DNA of 64,000 nucleotides from assembly GCF_000384295.1 (NCBI RefSeq), contig NZ_KB913037.1, positions 4,598,868-4,662,867 on the forward strand. The letters run 5' to 3'. Under the pieces are notes generated by a model. It was not told the DNA's origin. It saw only the letters and a list, made by a program, of their open reading frames with translations, and searched no databases. The stretch comes from Amycolatopsis balhimycina FH 1894 (GTDB lineage: Bacteria; Actinomycetota; Actinomycetes; Mycobacteriales; Pseudonocardiaceae). The position numbers and the translations under genes are program-made. Below, in pieces: positions 42,036 through 50,269 of this stretch; positions within the stretch are counted from its first letter, which is position 1, and each line of letters opens with the position of its first letter.

Positions 42036-42112
42036 TGGAGCCGCCTAGGGGAATCGAACCCCTGACCTATTCATTACGAGTGAATCGCTCTGGCCGACTG
42101 AGCTAAGGCGGC
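42036..42112 (-). tRNA. tRNA-Thr (anticodon CGU), CCA encoded
   Basis: Read on the minus strand: acceptor GCCGCCT pairing with AGGCGGC, D arm GCTC...GAGC, anticodon stem ATTCA/TGAAT with loop CTCGTAA (anticodon CGT), T arm AGGGG-TTCGATT-CCCCT, discriminator T and an encoded CCA. The 74-nt body spans 42039-42112. The 3' half is supplied by the integrated element, which keeps the tRNA functional, and it is the integration target. Confidence 0.97.
42038..42082. repeat. Right attachment site copy (45 bp, inside tRNA-Thr)
   Basis: Perfect duplicate of 25682-25726. It covers the tRNA from the anticodon loop to the CCA. Element DNA lies on the 3' side of the tRNA. Confidence 0.95.
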
Positions 42113-42245
42113 ATGTCTCCGGCTCGCGCTGGCGACGACCACAAGTGTAGCGGAGGCTGTGCGCGTCACTTTCCGGGGGGACCGTCGTTAGGGCCCTATG
42201 ACGTCGGTCTCACTCCCCGGTCGACCTACCTGGAGGCTCTGGCAC

Positions 42246-43910
42246 ATGCGGCGACGACTGCCCCGTTCGGTGGCCCTGCCCGCGGCCGCGGTGTTGCTCC
42301 TGTTCAGCGCCGCGCCCGCGCAGGCCGATCCCGTCTATCCGACGACGCCGATCCCGCAGCCCGCCAATCCGGGGCAGGCGCCCATTTCGGCGCCGATCGG
42401 GCCGCAGCCGCTCGGGCAGGCCGTCGGCGATGCCGGGACCGCGCTCGGGATCATCCGGTTGCTGCCGAACGCCGTGCCGACGAGCACCATCCTGCCGGGG
42501 TTCGGGCAGACGCTGCCGAAGCAGTCCGCGCTCGAGGCGGGCATGGGCCTGTCGAGCGCGTCGGCGAACTCCGACGCCTACCTGAGCTACGAGAAGGCCA
42601 TCGCGCAGGCGTCGCCGTTCGGGTTGTCGGTGGGCGGGAACGCGCCGCAGACTCCGGGCAGTGTCGTGCAGACCGCGTTGCCGGACAACCCGCAGCCGAT
42701 CAGCGGGGGGCTCAACGCGCCGTCGAACCCGCTGCTCAACGTGGGGCTGCTCAACGGGAGCGCGCACGCGCGGTGGAGCCCGACGCTCGGCCCGTGTGTC
42801 GACACCATCGCCGACGCCGGCACGTCGGTGGCGAGCCTGTCGCTGCTCAACGTCATCCCGTCGATGCCGGAGCTCGGCCTCGACGCCCTCAAGCCGAAGC
42901 TCGACCCGAGCGCGCTGGCGAACGGGTTCGACCTCACCAAGGGCCTGCAGAGCCTCGGTGGCCTCCTGCAGGGCGGCGGCCAGACCGCGGCGAACGGCAC
43001 CGGTTCGCTGCTGAGCCTGCCGAACACACTGTCGTCGCGTTCGCAGGTCAAGCTGGTCGACCTGCCCGGCTCGAAGAACAAGGCAGTGCAGGCGACGTCG
43101 ACGCTGCAGGCGGCGGACATCGAGATTCTCAAGGGCACGCCGCTGGCGCTGAGCGTCAAGGTGGCCAGCCAGCCGACGCTCAAGGTGACCTCCACCGGCG
43201 ACGCGAAGACGTCCAAAGTGGAGTACACCGCGCCGGTGCTGACGATCGCGGCCGGCGGCAAGGTGCTCTACACGCTGGATGCCGCGCACCCGGCCAAGGA
43301 CATCCCGATCGGGCTACCGCTGAAGGGGCTGAGCGACCAGTTCGGGCAGCTCAGCGACATCCCGGTGGTCGGCGGGCTGGTCTCGACGCTCACCAAGGGC
43401 GTCCAGCAGGTCGGCGACACCGCGGGCACCGTTCTCGACCTAGGCGTGCTGCGGTTGAGCATCGCCGGGCTCGACCAGAAGTCCGCGAACATGACCACGC
43501 CGTTCAAGGGCTTCCAGCTCGGCGCTTCGGCGCGGATGTTCGACCTGCAGCTGCTGCCGACGACCAAGCTCAAGAGCCTGCTGCCGGACGACCAGGCGAA
43601 GAACCTGCCGTCGTCGCTGGCCCAGCTGTCGCTCGGCGAGCAGGTCGCGCGGGCCTACGCACCGACCGGCGGTGTCATCTGCGGGACCACGGCGACGCCG
43701 CCCGCCGGCGGCGAGGCACCGAAGGGGCCGGTGAAGAACCTCGCCTACACCGGCGGCGCCTACGACACCGTGCCGCTGTTCTGGACCGGCACCGCGATGC
43801 TGCTGCTCGGCGTGGTCATGGTGGCCGCGATGCCGGGCGGACGGCGTCGCCCGCTCGCCGTCGCCGTCGAAGAGAAGCCGTTCAAGCCGTCACCCCGTCC
43901 GCGCGACTGA
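42246..43910 (+). CDS. Secreted surface protein with LAxTG (class E sortase) anchor
   Basis: A 554-residue exported protein with a signal peptide (MRRRLPRSVALPAAAVLLLF...AQA), a Pro-rich start, a long Ser/Gly/Leu-rich mature part without recognised domain, and a cell-wall sorting signal at the end: LAYTGG (about residue 499), a hydrophobic helix and GGRRRP. LAxTG is the class E sortase motif of high-GC actinobacteria. ATG 42246 has GGAGG 9 nt upstream. No sortase gene is adjacent in the window. A single Cys pair (GPCVDT, VICGTT) might form a disulfide. Confidence 0.82.
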   Translation: MRRRLPRSVALPAAAVLLLFSAAPAQADPVYPTTPIPQPANPGQAPISAPIGPQPLGQAVGDAGTALGIIRLLPNAVPTSTILPGFGQTLPKQSALEAGMGLSSASANSDAYLSYEKAIAQASPFGLSVGGNAPQTPGSVVQTALPDNPQPISGGLNAPSNPLLNVGLLNGSAHARWSPTLGPCVDTIADAGTSVASLSLLNVIPSMPELGLDALKPKLDPSALANGFDLTKGLQSLGGLLQGGGQTAANGTGSLLSLPNTLSSRSQVKLVDLPGSKNKAVQATSTLQAADIEILKGTPLALSVKVASQPTLKVTSTGDAKTSKVEYTAPVLTIAAGGKVLYTLDAAHPAKDIPIGLPLKGLSDQFGQLSDIPVVGGLVSTLTKGVQQVGDTAGTVLDLGVLRLSIAGLDQKSANMTTPFKGFQLGASARMFDLQLLPTTKLKSLLPDDQAKNLPSSLAQLSLGEQVARAYAPTGGVICGTTATPPAGGEAPKGPVKNLAYTGGAYDTVPLFWTGTAMLLLGVVMVAAMPGGRRRPLAVAVEEKPFKPSPRPRD

Positions 43911-43923
43911 TCCGAGGGGTGTG

Positions 43924-43957
43924 AAGGAACCCGTCAGGTGCTCCTGGCGGGTTCCTT
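43924..43957. terminator. Bidirectional terminator between surface-protein gene and holB
   Basis: 15-bp stem AAGGAACCCG... with one G-T pair (43924-43938 with 43943-43957, 4-nt loop), between convergent genes. Confidence 0.8.
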
Positions 43958-43962
43958 TGCGT

Positions 43963-45168
43963 TCAGCCCTGGCGAAGCGTCGTGACCATCGCCTCGACAG
44001 CGATACGCGGCTTCACGTTCAGGTCGATCGCCTCGCGGCATTCCAGCACCGCTTCGAGCCGGCGAAGTGTCGACTCCGGCGTCCACGACGAAGCCGCTTC
44101 GCGGATCTGGTCGGCGTGGTCCGGGTGGTTGAGCGACGCGCCCGAGCGGGTTCCCGTCACCAGGACGTCGCGGTAGAACCCGGCGAGGTCGACCAGCGCG
44201 AGGTCGAGCGTGTCGCGCTGGGTCCGGGTGGCGCGGGACTTCTGCTTCTTCTCCAGCTGCTTGACGGCGGCTTCGGCGGCCCGCTTCGCGCCGGCGACGC
44301 CCTTGCCGACGCCGTCGCCGCCCATCGCGGTGCGCAGTTCGTTGCGCTCGTCCTCGTCGCGGCCCTTGCTCGCCTCGCCCGCGTCAGCCTCGGCCGCGCT
44401 GATCAGCTGGTCGGCGCACGTGAAGACGTCGCTGGGACGGCGCAGGCCGAGCGGGATCCGCAGCACGGTGGCCCGGCGCTGCCGCGCGGCCTCGTCCGTG
44501 GCGAGCCGGCGCGCGCGGCCGACGTGGCCGCCGCACACCGAAGCGGCCCACTGCGCGCGTTCCGGGTCGACGCCGTCCCGGCGCACCAGGACGTCCGCGA
44601 TCGCTTCCGGCGGCGGCGTCCGCAGCGTCACCAGGCGGCAGCGCGAACGGATCGTCACCGAGACGTCCTCGGGGTGGTCGGACGGCGCGCAGAGCAGGAA
44701 CACCGTGCGGTCCGGCGGCTCCTCGACGGCCTTCAGCAAGGCGTTCGACGCGCCTTCGGTGAGCCGGTCGGCGTCCTCGATGATCACGACCTGCCAGCTG
44801 CCGGTGGTCGGGCGGCGCGCGGCGGCCTGCACCAGCGCCCGCATCTCCGCGACCGAGATCGACAGGCCTTCGGGGACCACGAGCCGGACGTCGGCGTGGG
44901 TGCCCGCCATCGTCGTGTGGCAGCCGGGACAGGCGTCGCAGCCGGTGCCGGTGCTGCACTGCAGGGCCGCGGCGAACGTCCGCGCGGCCACCGAACGGCC
45001 GGAGCCGGGCGGGCCGGTGAGCAGCCAGGCGTGCGTCATCGCGCCGGGCGGCGCGGGCTCGCCGGCGACGATCTTGGCGGCCGCCGACGCGGCCGCGCTC
45101 AGCGTTTCGACCGCGGGCTCCTGGCCGACCAGCTGGTTCCAGACGCCGATGCGTTCGGTCGTCGTCAC
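43963..45168 (-). CDS. holB: DNA polymerase III subunit delta'
   Basis: Clamp-loader subunit of 401 residues. Visible: VGQEPAVETL near the start, a modified P-loop LLTGPPGSGRSVAARTFA (Arg in place of the catalytic Lys, as expected for the non-ATPase delta' subunit), the zinc module CDACPGC with an upstream Cys in STGTGCDAC, the SRC motif in IRSRCRLV, and the NALLKAVEEPP block. GTG 45168 overlaps the stop of the MFS-kinase gene in GTGA, so both are made from one transcript. The pairing tmk-holB is conserved. Confidence 0.94.
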   Translation of the reverse strand: MTTTERIGVWNQLVGQEPAVETLSAAASAAAKIVAGEPAPPGAMTHAWLLTGPPGSGRSVAARTFAAALQCSTGTGCDACPGCHTTMAGTHADVRLVVPEGLSISVAEMRALVQAAARRPTTGSWQVVIIEDADRLTEGASNALLKAVEEPPDRTVFLLCAPSDHPEDVSVTIRSRCRLVTLRTPPPEAIADVLVRRDGVDPERAQWAASVCGGHVGRARRLATDEAARQRRATVLRIPLGLRRPSDVFTCADQLISAAEADAGEASKGRDEDERNELRTAMGGDGVGKGVAGAKRAAEAAVKQLEKKQKSRATRTQRDTLDLALVDLAGFYRDVLVTGTRSGASLNHPDHADQIREAASSWTPESTLRRLEAVLECREAIDLNVKPRIAVEAMVTTLRQG

Positions 45169-47294
45169 TTCGCCTCCACGCGAGGCTCTTCCGGGGTCTC
45201 GACGGGCAGGGTCGTGTCGATGTCGACGTCGAGCGGCAGGGTGACCGGCTTTTCCGTCGTCGGCGCCAGCGCGGCCAGGCGGCCGACGAACACGGCGCGC
45301 AGCGCGGTCCGGATGCGCTCGGCGACCTCGGCGTCGGTGCCGTCGGCGTCGATCACGACGTAACGGTCGGGATCGGCCGCGGCCATCTCGGTGAGCAGGT
45401 GCTGGACGCGCCACTGGTCGTTCAGCGTGGCCGACTTGTCCCGCGGCGCCCCGTGCGGGGCGGAGTCCAGCAGGACGGTCAGGTCCGGGCGAAGCCGCCC
45501 GGTCGCCCAGTCGGCGAGGCCTTCGAGCTCGTCGCTATCGAGCCCGGCGACGGCGGACAGGTGCGCCAGCGGCGAGTCGACGAACCGCTCCATCACGACC
45601 ACCGAACCGGCGTCGAGGGCCGGCTGGACGTGCCGCTCCACGATGTCGGCCCGCACCGCGGCGGCCGCCAGCGCCTGGGCGCGTGCCCCGGTGAGCGAGG
45701 CGCCGGAGACCAGCGCGGTGAGCCGCCGGTCGTCGAGCGCCGGGTCGGCGGCCACGACGACCGGCCGGGTGCCGCCGCGCATCCAGCCGGCGAGGTTGAC
45801 GGCCTGGATGGCGGTGTTGATGGCGGTCGTGCCCTCGACGGCGATGAGGAAGCCGTTGACGCGCCGCGGCGTGCGGCGCAGCGCGTTGCGCAGGTCGGAA
45901 AGGATCGGCTCGGTGCGCTTGTCGTCCATCTGCCGGTAGGCGAAGAGGCCGGCGACCAGCGCGATGGCGGCGCCGCCGAGCATCACCGGGCGGGTGCCGT
46001 CGATGGTGACCTGGCCGCCCCAGAGGGTGACCTTCTGCTGCTGGATCAGGCCGATCAGCAGCGGCACGGTGACGGTGGTGCCGAACAGCACCAGCTTCAT
46101 CATCAGCTGGTAGATCGCGTTGATCCGGCCGCGGATGGCGTCCTCGACGCGGGAGCCGATGATCGTGACGCCGGTGAGGAACGCGGTGCCGGCCCAGATG
46201 CCGACGAAGAACACGCCGATCAGCGAGATGGTCAGGTGCGGCGACAACGCCACCACCAGCAGCGAAAGCGCGGCGGCGATGATGGACAGGCCGAACAGCC
46301 GGTCGTGCGCGAGCCGCCGGGCGATCTTCGGCGCGGTGGCCATGCCGGTGGCCAGGCCGAGGAAGACGGCCAGCACCAGCAGGTTGAACGCCGAGTCACC
46401 GGCCAGCAGGCTGGAGGAGTACGGCTTGGCAGAGCCGATCACGGCCCCGCCGGCGGCGAACGCGCCGAACGCGCCGACCAGCAGGCCGCGCACGAGCGGT
46501 GTGCTGCGGATGAACCGGAAGCCGTCGGCGATCATCTGGCCGACGCCGAACTTCTCCTCGTCGGCCGGCTTGACCTTCTGCTCCGGCAGCTCGTGGACGT
46601 TGCGCAGCGAAAGCTCGGGGATCCGGGTGGCGATGAGGATCGCGCTGGCCAGGTAGAGCAGGCCGGTGATGATGACGACCAGCTTCGCGATGCTCAAGCT
46701 CGCGTTGTCGTTGGGGAAGAAGTGGAACGTCGTGTTGATGCCGGTGATGATCGCGTTCGCGCCGGCCGCGGTGATGACGGCGAGGCCGTAGGTCATCACC
46801 ATGCCGAGCTGGTTGGCCGTCTCGACCTGGTCGGGCCGGCGAAGCAGGTTCGGGACCGCAGCCTCTTTCGAGGGGATCCACATGCTCGCCGCGCTGCCGA
46901 CGAGGAAGTTGCCGGCGAGCAGCCACCACGGCGCGCTGACGATCGCGATCGACAGCAGGAACCCGCACCGCAGCAGGTCGGCGACGATCATCACCTTGCG
47001 GCGGTCGAAGCGGTCCGCGAGCAGCCCGCCGATCGGAGCGAACAGCAGCCCCGGTGCCAAGCCGGTCAGCACCACGCCGACGAACGCGAAGTTCTGCGCG
47101 AAGTAGTTGTTCGTGAGCTTCGTGGCCAGGCCGGTGAGGGCCAGGATGTTCAGCCAGTCGGCCACGCTGCACAGGTACGTGACACCCCAGAGGCGCCGGA
47201 AAGGTTTGATCGCCAGTACCCGCCGGACCCGGTTGATCGTGGACGCCTCGGCGCCCGACGACGTACCCGGGCCGGCCCCGGATACCGATCGCAC
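45165..47294 (-). CDS. MFS transporter - dTMP kinase-like fusion with lost P-loop
   Basis: A 709-residue fusion: about 450 residues of 12-helix major-facilitator transporter (LADRFDRRKVMI between helices 2 and 3) and a C-terminal thymidylate-kinase-like domain. Fusions of this type are known in actinobacteria, where the kinase makes dTDP for DNA synthesis. Here the P-loop, normally EGxDGAGKST, reads VEGTTAINTAIQ (about residues 482-492), and the DR(Y/F) substrate motif is VMERFVDSPLAH. The kinase is therefore probably inactive. Codon use is normal and the frame is intact. GTG 47294 has only a weak ribosome site. Confidence 0.88.
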   Translation of the reverse strand: MRSVSGAGPGTSSGAEASTINRVRRVLAIKPFRRLWGVTYLCSVADWLNILALTGLATKLTNNYFAQNFAFVGVVLTGLAPGLLFAPIGGLLADRFDRRKVMIVADLLRCGFLLSIAIVSAPWWLLAGNFLVGSAASMWIPSKEAAVPNLLRRPDQVETANQLGMVMTYGLAVITAAGANAIITGINTTFHFFPNDNASLSIAKLVVIITGLLYLASAILIATRIPELSLRNVHELPEQKVKPADEEKFGVGQMIADGFRFIRSTPLVRGLLVGAFGAFAAGGAVIGSAKPYSSSLLAGDSAFNLLVLAVFLGLATGMATAPKIARRLAHDRLFGLSIIAAALSLLVVALSPHLTISLIGVFFVGIWAGTAFLTGVTIIGSRVEDAIRGRINAIYQLMMKLVLFGTTVTVPLLIGLIQQQKVTLWGGQVTIDGTRPVMLGGAAIALVAGLFAYRQMDDKRTEPILSDLRNALRRTPRRVNGFLIAVEGTTAINTAIQAVNLAGWMRGGTRPVVVAADPALDDRRLTALVSGASLTGARAQALAAAAVRADIVERHVQPALDAGSVVVMERFVDSPLAHLSAVAGLDSDELEGLADWATGRLRPDLTVLLDSAPHGAPRDKSATLNDQWRVQHLLTEMAAADPDRYVVIDADGTDAEVAERIRTALRAVFVGRLAALAPTTEKPVTLPLDVDIDTTLPVETPEEPRVEAK

Positions 47295-47455
47295 GCCCTG
47301 GCTGATACGCCCACCCCATTAGTCACCGCGGCGTCGGACGCCCTCCGTCTTCTTCAATGGAGGTCGTCCGACCGTGAAACCAGGGTAGCCCGATCGGCCT
47401 CTGGCGCGCGGCACGGCCCCGTGGTGCGGGGCAGGCGGTGAACAGCGGACGGACG

Positions 47456-48079
47456 CTAGTCGAACAGCCCCGTCACGCTGCTGACCAGGCTGGACACCAT
47501 CTCGATGGCGACGAAACCGAACACGATCAGCAGCACCACCGCGAGCATGACACCAGCAGCGCTCGACGACGGCCGGTTGAACGCCGGCATCGACATCGAG
47601 GGCACCTTCGGCAGCTTCCGCCGCCGGATCGGCACGACTTCCACGTCGTCGGCGTCCTCCTCGGACGGCACCTCCGGCCGGACGGGCCGCAGCAGCTGCG
47701 GCGGCCGGGTCGGCCACGTGCGCTGCCGGTTCCGCTGCCGGGGCAGCACCCCCAGTGGTGGGGCGACGGTCTCGCCCACCGACGTCAGGGTGCCCGCCGG
47801 CGGAATGGCTTCGGGGGCCCTGAACCCGGTTTCCCGCTCGTCGCGAAGCGTCTCTTCGACCATCCGGCGCACGACCTCTTCGTCGGGCTTCACGGGTCCG
47901 GCCACCGGGATGGCGGCGGGCTCGCGACCGTTCGGGACCTCGACGCCCGGCTCGGGCGCCGCGGTGACCAGCCCGGAGACCGGATCCGCGAACGTCTCGG
48001 CAGGTGCCGCGGACAGAGTGCCGTCGCGCTGAGTGAGCTCGGGGGCATTGAAGAAGGGAGCCTCACCGTTCGCGCTCAT
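47456..48079 (-). CDS. Tail-anchored membrane protein, unknown function
   Basis: A 207-residue protein with a long polar, Pro/Glu-rich N-terminal part and a single C-terminal transmembrane helix (GVMLAVVLLIVFGFVAIEM) near residues 178-198. A basic block PIRRRKLP sits 20 residues before the helix. ATG 48079 has no better upstream rival. No domain is recognised. It precedes the MFS-kinase gene on the same strand with a 160-nt gap. Confidence 0.7.
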   Translation of the reverse strand: MSANGEAPFFNAPELTQRDGTLSAAPAETFADPVSGLVTAAPEPGVEVPNGREPAAIPVAGPVKPDEEVVRRMVEETLRDERETGFRAPEAIPPAGTLTSVGETVAPPLGVLPRQRNRQRTWPTRPPQLLRPVRPEVPSEEDADDVEVVPIRRRKLPKVPSMSMPAFNRPSSSAAGVMLAVVLLIVFGFVAIEMVSSLVSSVTGLFD

Positions 48080-48324
48080 GGTGACCACCTCACTACTGAA
48101 TGTCCTCGCCTTTCCAGGGTAGCGACGATGGCGGATAACGCATCCGCCCAATGGCTCTGTCTCCAGTGGAGAGTCGGTCACGCAGCGCAAGCCCGTGCCC
48201 GAACCTCTGCAGTGTCCAGTCCTGGCGTGGTCTGGTCGACCGCCAATGGTGACAGATTGTAGTGAGCCCGATCACACGGCTGCGAGCCACGGCTTCTCCG
48301 GCCGCACCCGCCGGGACGCTTTTC

Positions 48325-49116
48325 TCAGGACGTCTCCTCCTGTCCGAGGTCGATCATCTTCCGGCACCAGTCGCGGAGCATGCCGCGGCTGAAGGGACTC
48401 AGGACCAGCTGACGCCGGCCGTCGCCACGGTCGAGCGCCGCCAGGGCGAAGCGACCCAGGTCCGTGTCGACCAGTACGAAGCCGTGGTCGGGGAACTCCG
48501 CGCACAGGCCGCCGAACGCCAGCATGTCCAGCACCGCTGTGCCCGAACGCGGCCGGGCCAGCAGTTCCCGCATCGCGCCCACGTCGTCGTCCTGGCCGTC
48601 GTGGACCAGTCCGTCGTCGTCCACCGACACCCAGATCGCCCGGGGCGAGGCGCCGTAGGGGACCTCCGGCAGCTCCGCCACCAGCATTTCCGGCAGCTCC
48701 TCGAAGTCGGCGAGGTGGATCGCCGTGCGGTCGGGCAGCGAGCCCATCATGAAGGCCCGCTCGCCGTCGGCGTAGCACCGGATGTCCGCCGTCTCCGGTC
48801 CTCCGTCGAACACGCCGCACAGCGCCGCCCGGACCGAACCGCGCAGCATCAGCGACACCACCTCGAAGCCGACCTCGTTGAGCTCGCCGGCCTCGCCGAA
48901 CGGCGTGCCGTCGATCCAAGCGGCCCACGACATGTGCCGCTCGACCTCGGCGACCAGGTCCGCCGGGTCGTCGGAGACCGGGCCGTGCACCAGGATCTCG
49001 TGGTCGCTCACGTCCGGGTTGTACAGCCGGTCGACCGGCTCGCGATCCGGCATCGCCGCCAGCACCGGCCAGGCCGCCAGCTCCAGCAGCTCCCGGGCCG
49101 CAGTCCGTTCAGCCAT
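48325..49116 (-). CDS. EspG-like paralogue 1 of the damage-inducible cluster
   Basis: A 263-residue protein, paralogous to the next two genes upstream. Shared pattern: LRGSVRAALCGVF, DDDGL, RPRSGTAVLDML, VDTDLGRFALA and a closing block with W/LSPFS. The order resembles the C-terminal half of EspG chaperones (VDTATGRY, WVTVAP), and lengths agree, so I place it tentatively in or near that family. ATG 49116 overlaps the stop of the 94-residue gene, so it depends on the promoter at 50190-50231. Function unknown; no ESX substrate is next to it. Confidence 0.6.
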   Translation of the reverse strand: MAERTAARELLELAAWPVLAAMPDREPVDRLYNPDVSDHEILVHGPVSDDPADLVAEVERHMSWAAWIDGTPFGEAGELNEVGFEVVSLMLRGSVRAALCGVFDGGPETADIRCYADGERAFMMGSLPDRTAIHLADFEELPEMLVAELPEVPYGASPRAIWVSVDDDGLVHDGQDDDVGAMRELLARPRSGTAVLDMLAFGGLCAEFPDHGFVLVDTDLGRFALAALDRGDGRRQLVLSPFSRGMLRDWCRKMIDLGQEETS

Positions 49117-49393
49117 GACTGCGCACCACCTCCTCCGCCAGTCCGGTCCGTTCGGCCGCCGCGCGGCCGTGGTCATCGCGGCAGACCGGCTCGGCCCCTG
49201 GCGCCGGCCCACCCTCGGCCGGACCGGACCGAGCGGCCGCGCCATCCGTGGCCCGCTGGTCCGGCACGCCGCTGTTCAGCTCCGCCGCCTCGAGGATGGC
49301 TTCCCCCACCGTGAGACCCATCGGCGCCGGAGCAACCTCCGGTGCCGGACCGCCGGCCGCCGGGGCCGGATGGTGCCCGTCGTACTCACGCAT
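49109..49393 (-). CDS. Small acidic Pro/Ala-rich protein coupled to EspG-like genes
   Basis: A 94-residue protein with MGLTVGEAILEAAEL as its only likely helix, otherwise Pro/Ala/Gly-rich and flexible. Its ATG overlaps the end of EspG-like gene 2 by 8 nt and its stop overlaps the start of gene 1 by 8 nt, so all three are translated as a unit. It could be a secreted or bound partner of the EspG-like proteins; no WXG motif is present. Confidence 0.6.
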   Translation of the reverse strand: MREYDGHHPAPAAGGPAPEVAPAPMGLTVGEAILEAAELNSGVPDQRATDGAAARSGPAEGGPAPGAEPVCRDDHGRAAAERTGLAEEVVRSHG

Positions 49394-50183
49394 GGTTCTG
49401 CACCGCCTCGACGATCCACTGCTCCGCCGTGCTCCGCGACGCCGGACCCCAGGTGACCGTCCAGCGCCCGTTCCGGGCCACGGCGGCGCTGAACTGGTAC
49501 CGGCCGAGGTCGTTGTCGACCAGCCCGAACGCGCCGTGCGGGTACTCGGCCAGGATCGCGTCGCGCACTGCCAGGTCGACGAGCACCGTGCCCAGCCGGG
49601 GCCGCGCCGCGCACGCCCGGATCAGCTCCACCGCCCGCTCGCACCGGCGTGGGATCAGCCCGCGCTCGTCGGTCTCGATGCGCAGGTGCTCTCCCGGCCC
49701 CGGCGGCCGGTCGGGCAGCCCGTCGAACACCCAGCCCGGCAGCTCGCTGAGGAACCCGGACCGCAGCCGCGCGCGGTTGCCCAGCTTGTGCAGGACCGTG
49801 GTGTAGTCCTCGTCGCCGAAGAACCGCACCTCCCACGGCTTGGCACGGGCCGGGAAGACCCCGGTGACCACGCCGCGGATGAAGCCACCGCGCAGCGCCC
49901 GGTACAGCCCGACGGCCTCGGCCGTGACCTCGCCGCCGGGCGCGAGGCCGATGGCGGCCATCCCGGCGACGAACCGGATGTACTGCTCGACCTCGTCGGC
50001 CAGGCTCCGCTCGGCCGGCGGCGAAGAGCGGCGGCCCGGCAGCGGCGAGGTGTCCGCCAGCACCGGCGGGATTTCGAACTCGGGGTCGTAGAACTCCATC
50101 ACGGAGGGCCGCTCCGGCACCTCGGCCGACAGCGGGGCGATGACCTCGTCGATGACGTCGAAGACGGCGACTGCGTTGCTCAC
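49386..50183 (-). CDS. EspG-like paralogue 2, behind an SOS/PafBC-type promoter
   Basis: A 265-residue paralogue of genes 1 and 3. Aligned blocks: ALRGGFIRGVVTGVF, DERGLIPRR, RPRLGTVLVDLA, GLVDNDLGRYQFSAAV and GRWTVTWGPASRST, again like the end of EspG. GTG 50183 was chosen although the frame runs further up: the upstream peptide is the read-through of the composite promoter, and GTG lies 6 nt after its -10 hexamer. First gene of a three-gene operon. Confidence 0.65.
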   Translation of the reverse strand: MSNAVAVFDVIDEVIAPLSAEVPERPSVMEFYDPEFEIPPVLADTSPLPGRRSSPPAERSLADEVEQYIRFVAGMAAIGLAPGGEVTAEAVGLYRALRGGFIRGVVTGVFPARAKPWEVRFFGDEDYTTVLHKLGNRARLRSGFLSELPGWVFDGLPDRPPGPGEHLRIETDERGLIPRRCERAVELIRACAARPRLGTVLVDLAVRDAILAEYPHGAFGLVDNDLGRYQFSAAVARNGRWTVTWGPASRSTAEQWIVEAVQNHA

Positions 50184-50189
50184 CCCTCG

Positions 50190-50231
50190 ATTGAACACCC
50201 TGGCACCGACAATTTCTCGCACATTTGTTCG
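50190..50231 (-). promoter_or_regulatory. Composite SOS box + PafBC-type promoter, operon of EspG-like gene 2
   Basis: On the minus strand in order: CGAAC-AAAT-GTGCG (50231-50218), one mismatch from the actinobacterial LexA box; 5 nt later TTGTCGGTG (50212-50204), matching the RecA-NDp/PafBC element TTGTCRGTG; 8 nt later TTCAAT (50195-50190) in the -10 position; then 6 nt and GTG 50183. Predicts a leaderless mRNA. Confidence 0.78.
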
Positions 50232-50269
50232 AGTGGGTGACATCGTTCGTCGAGCGGTCGGCGGGCGGC

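Larger units (their letters stand above)
25682..42082. mobile_element. AICE-like integrative conjugative element in tRNA-Thr
   Basis: Element of 16.4 kb bounded by a 45-bp direct repeat, whose right copy is part of tRNA-Thr. It contains, from the right end: integrase, small membrane protein, HTH-Nudix, two small Cys-rich proteins, secreted protease, HTH regulator, clt-like repeats, TraB/FtsK translocase, two Spd-like membrane proteins, WhiB-like gene, excisionase-like protein, XRE regulator, Nudix genes, two hypothetical genes and an IS insertion. This is the gene set of actinomycete integrative conjugative elements, which move as double-stranded DNA through TraB. A replication initiator, normally present, is not recognisable. 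Confidence 0.88.
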
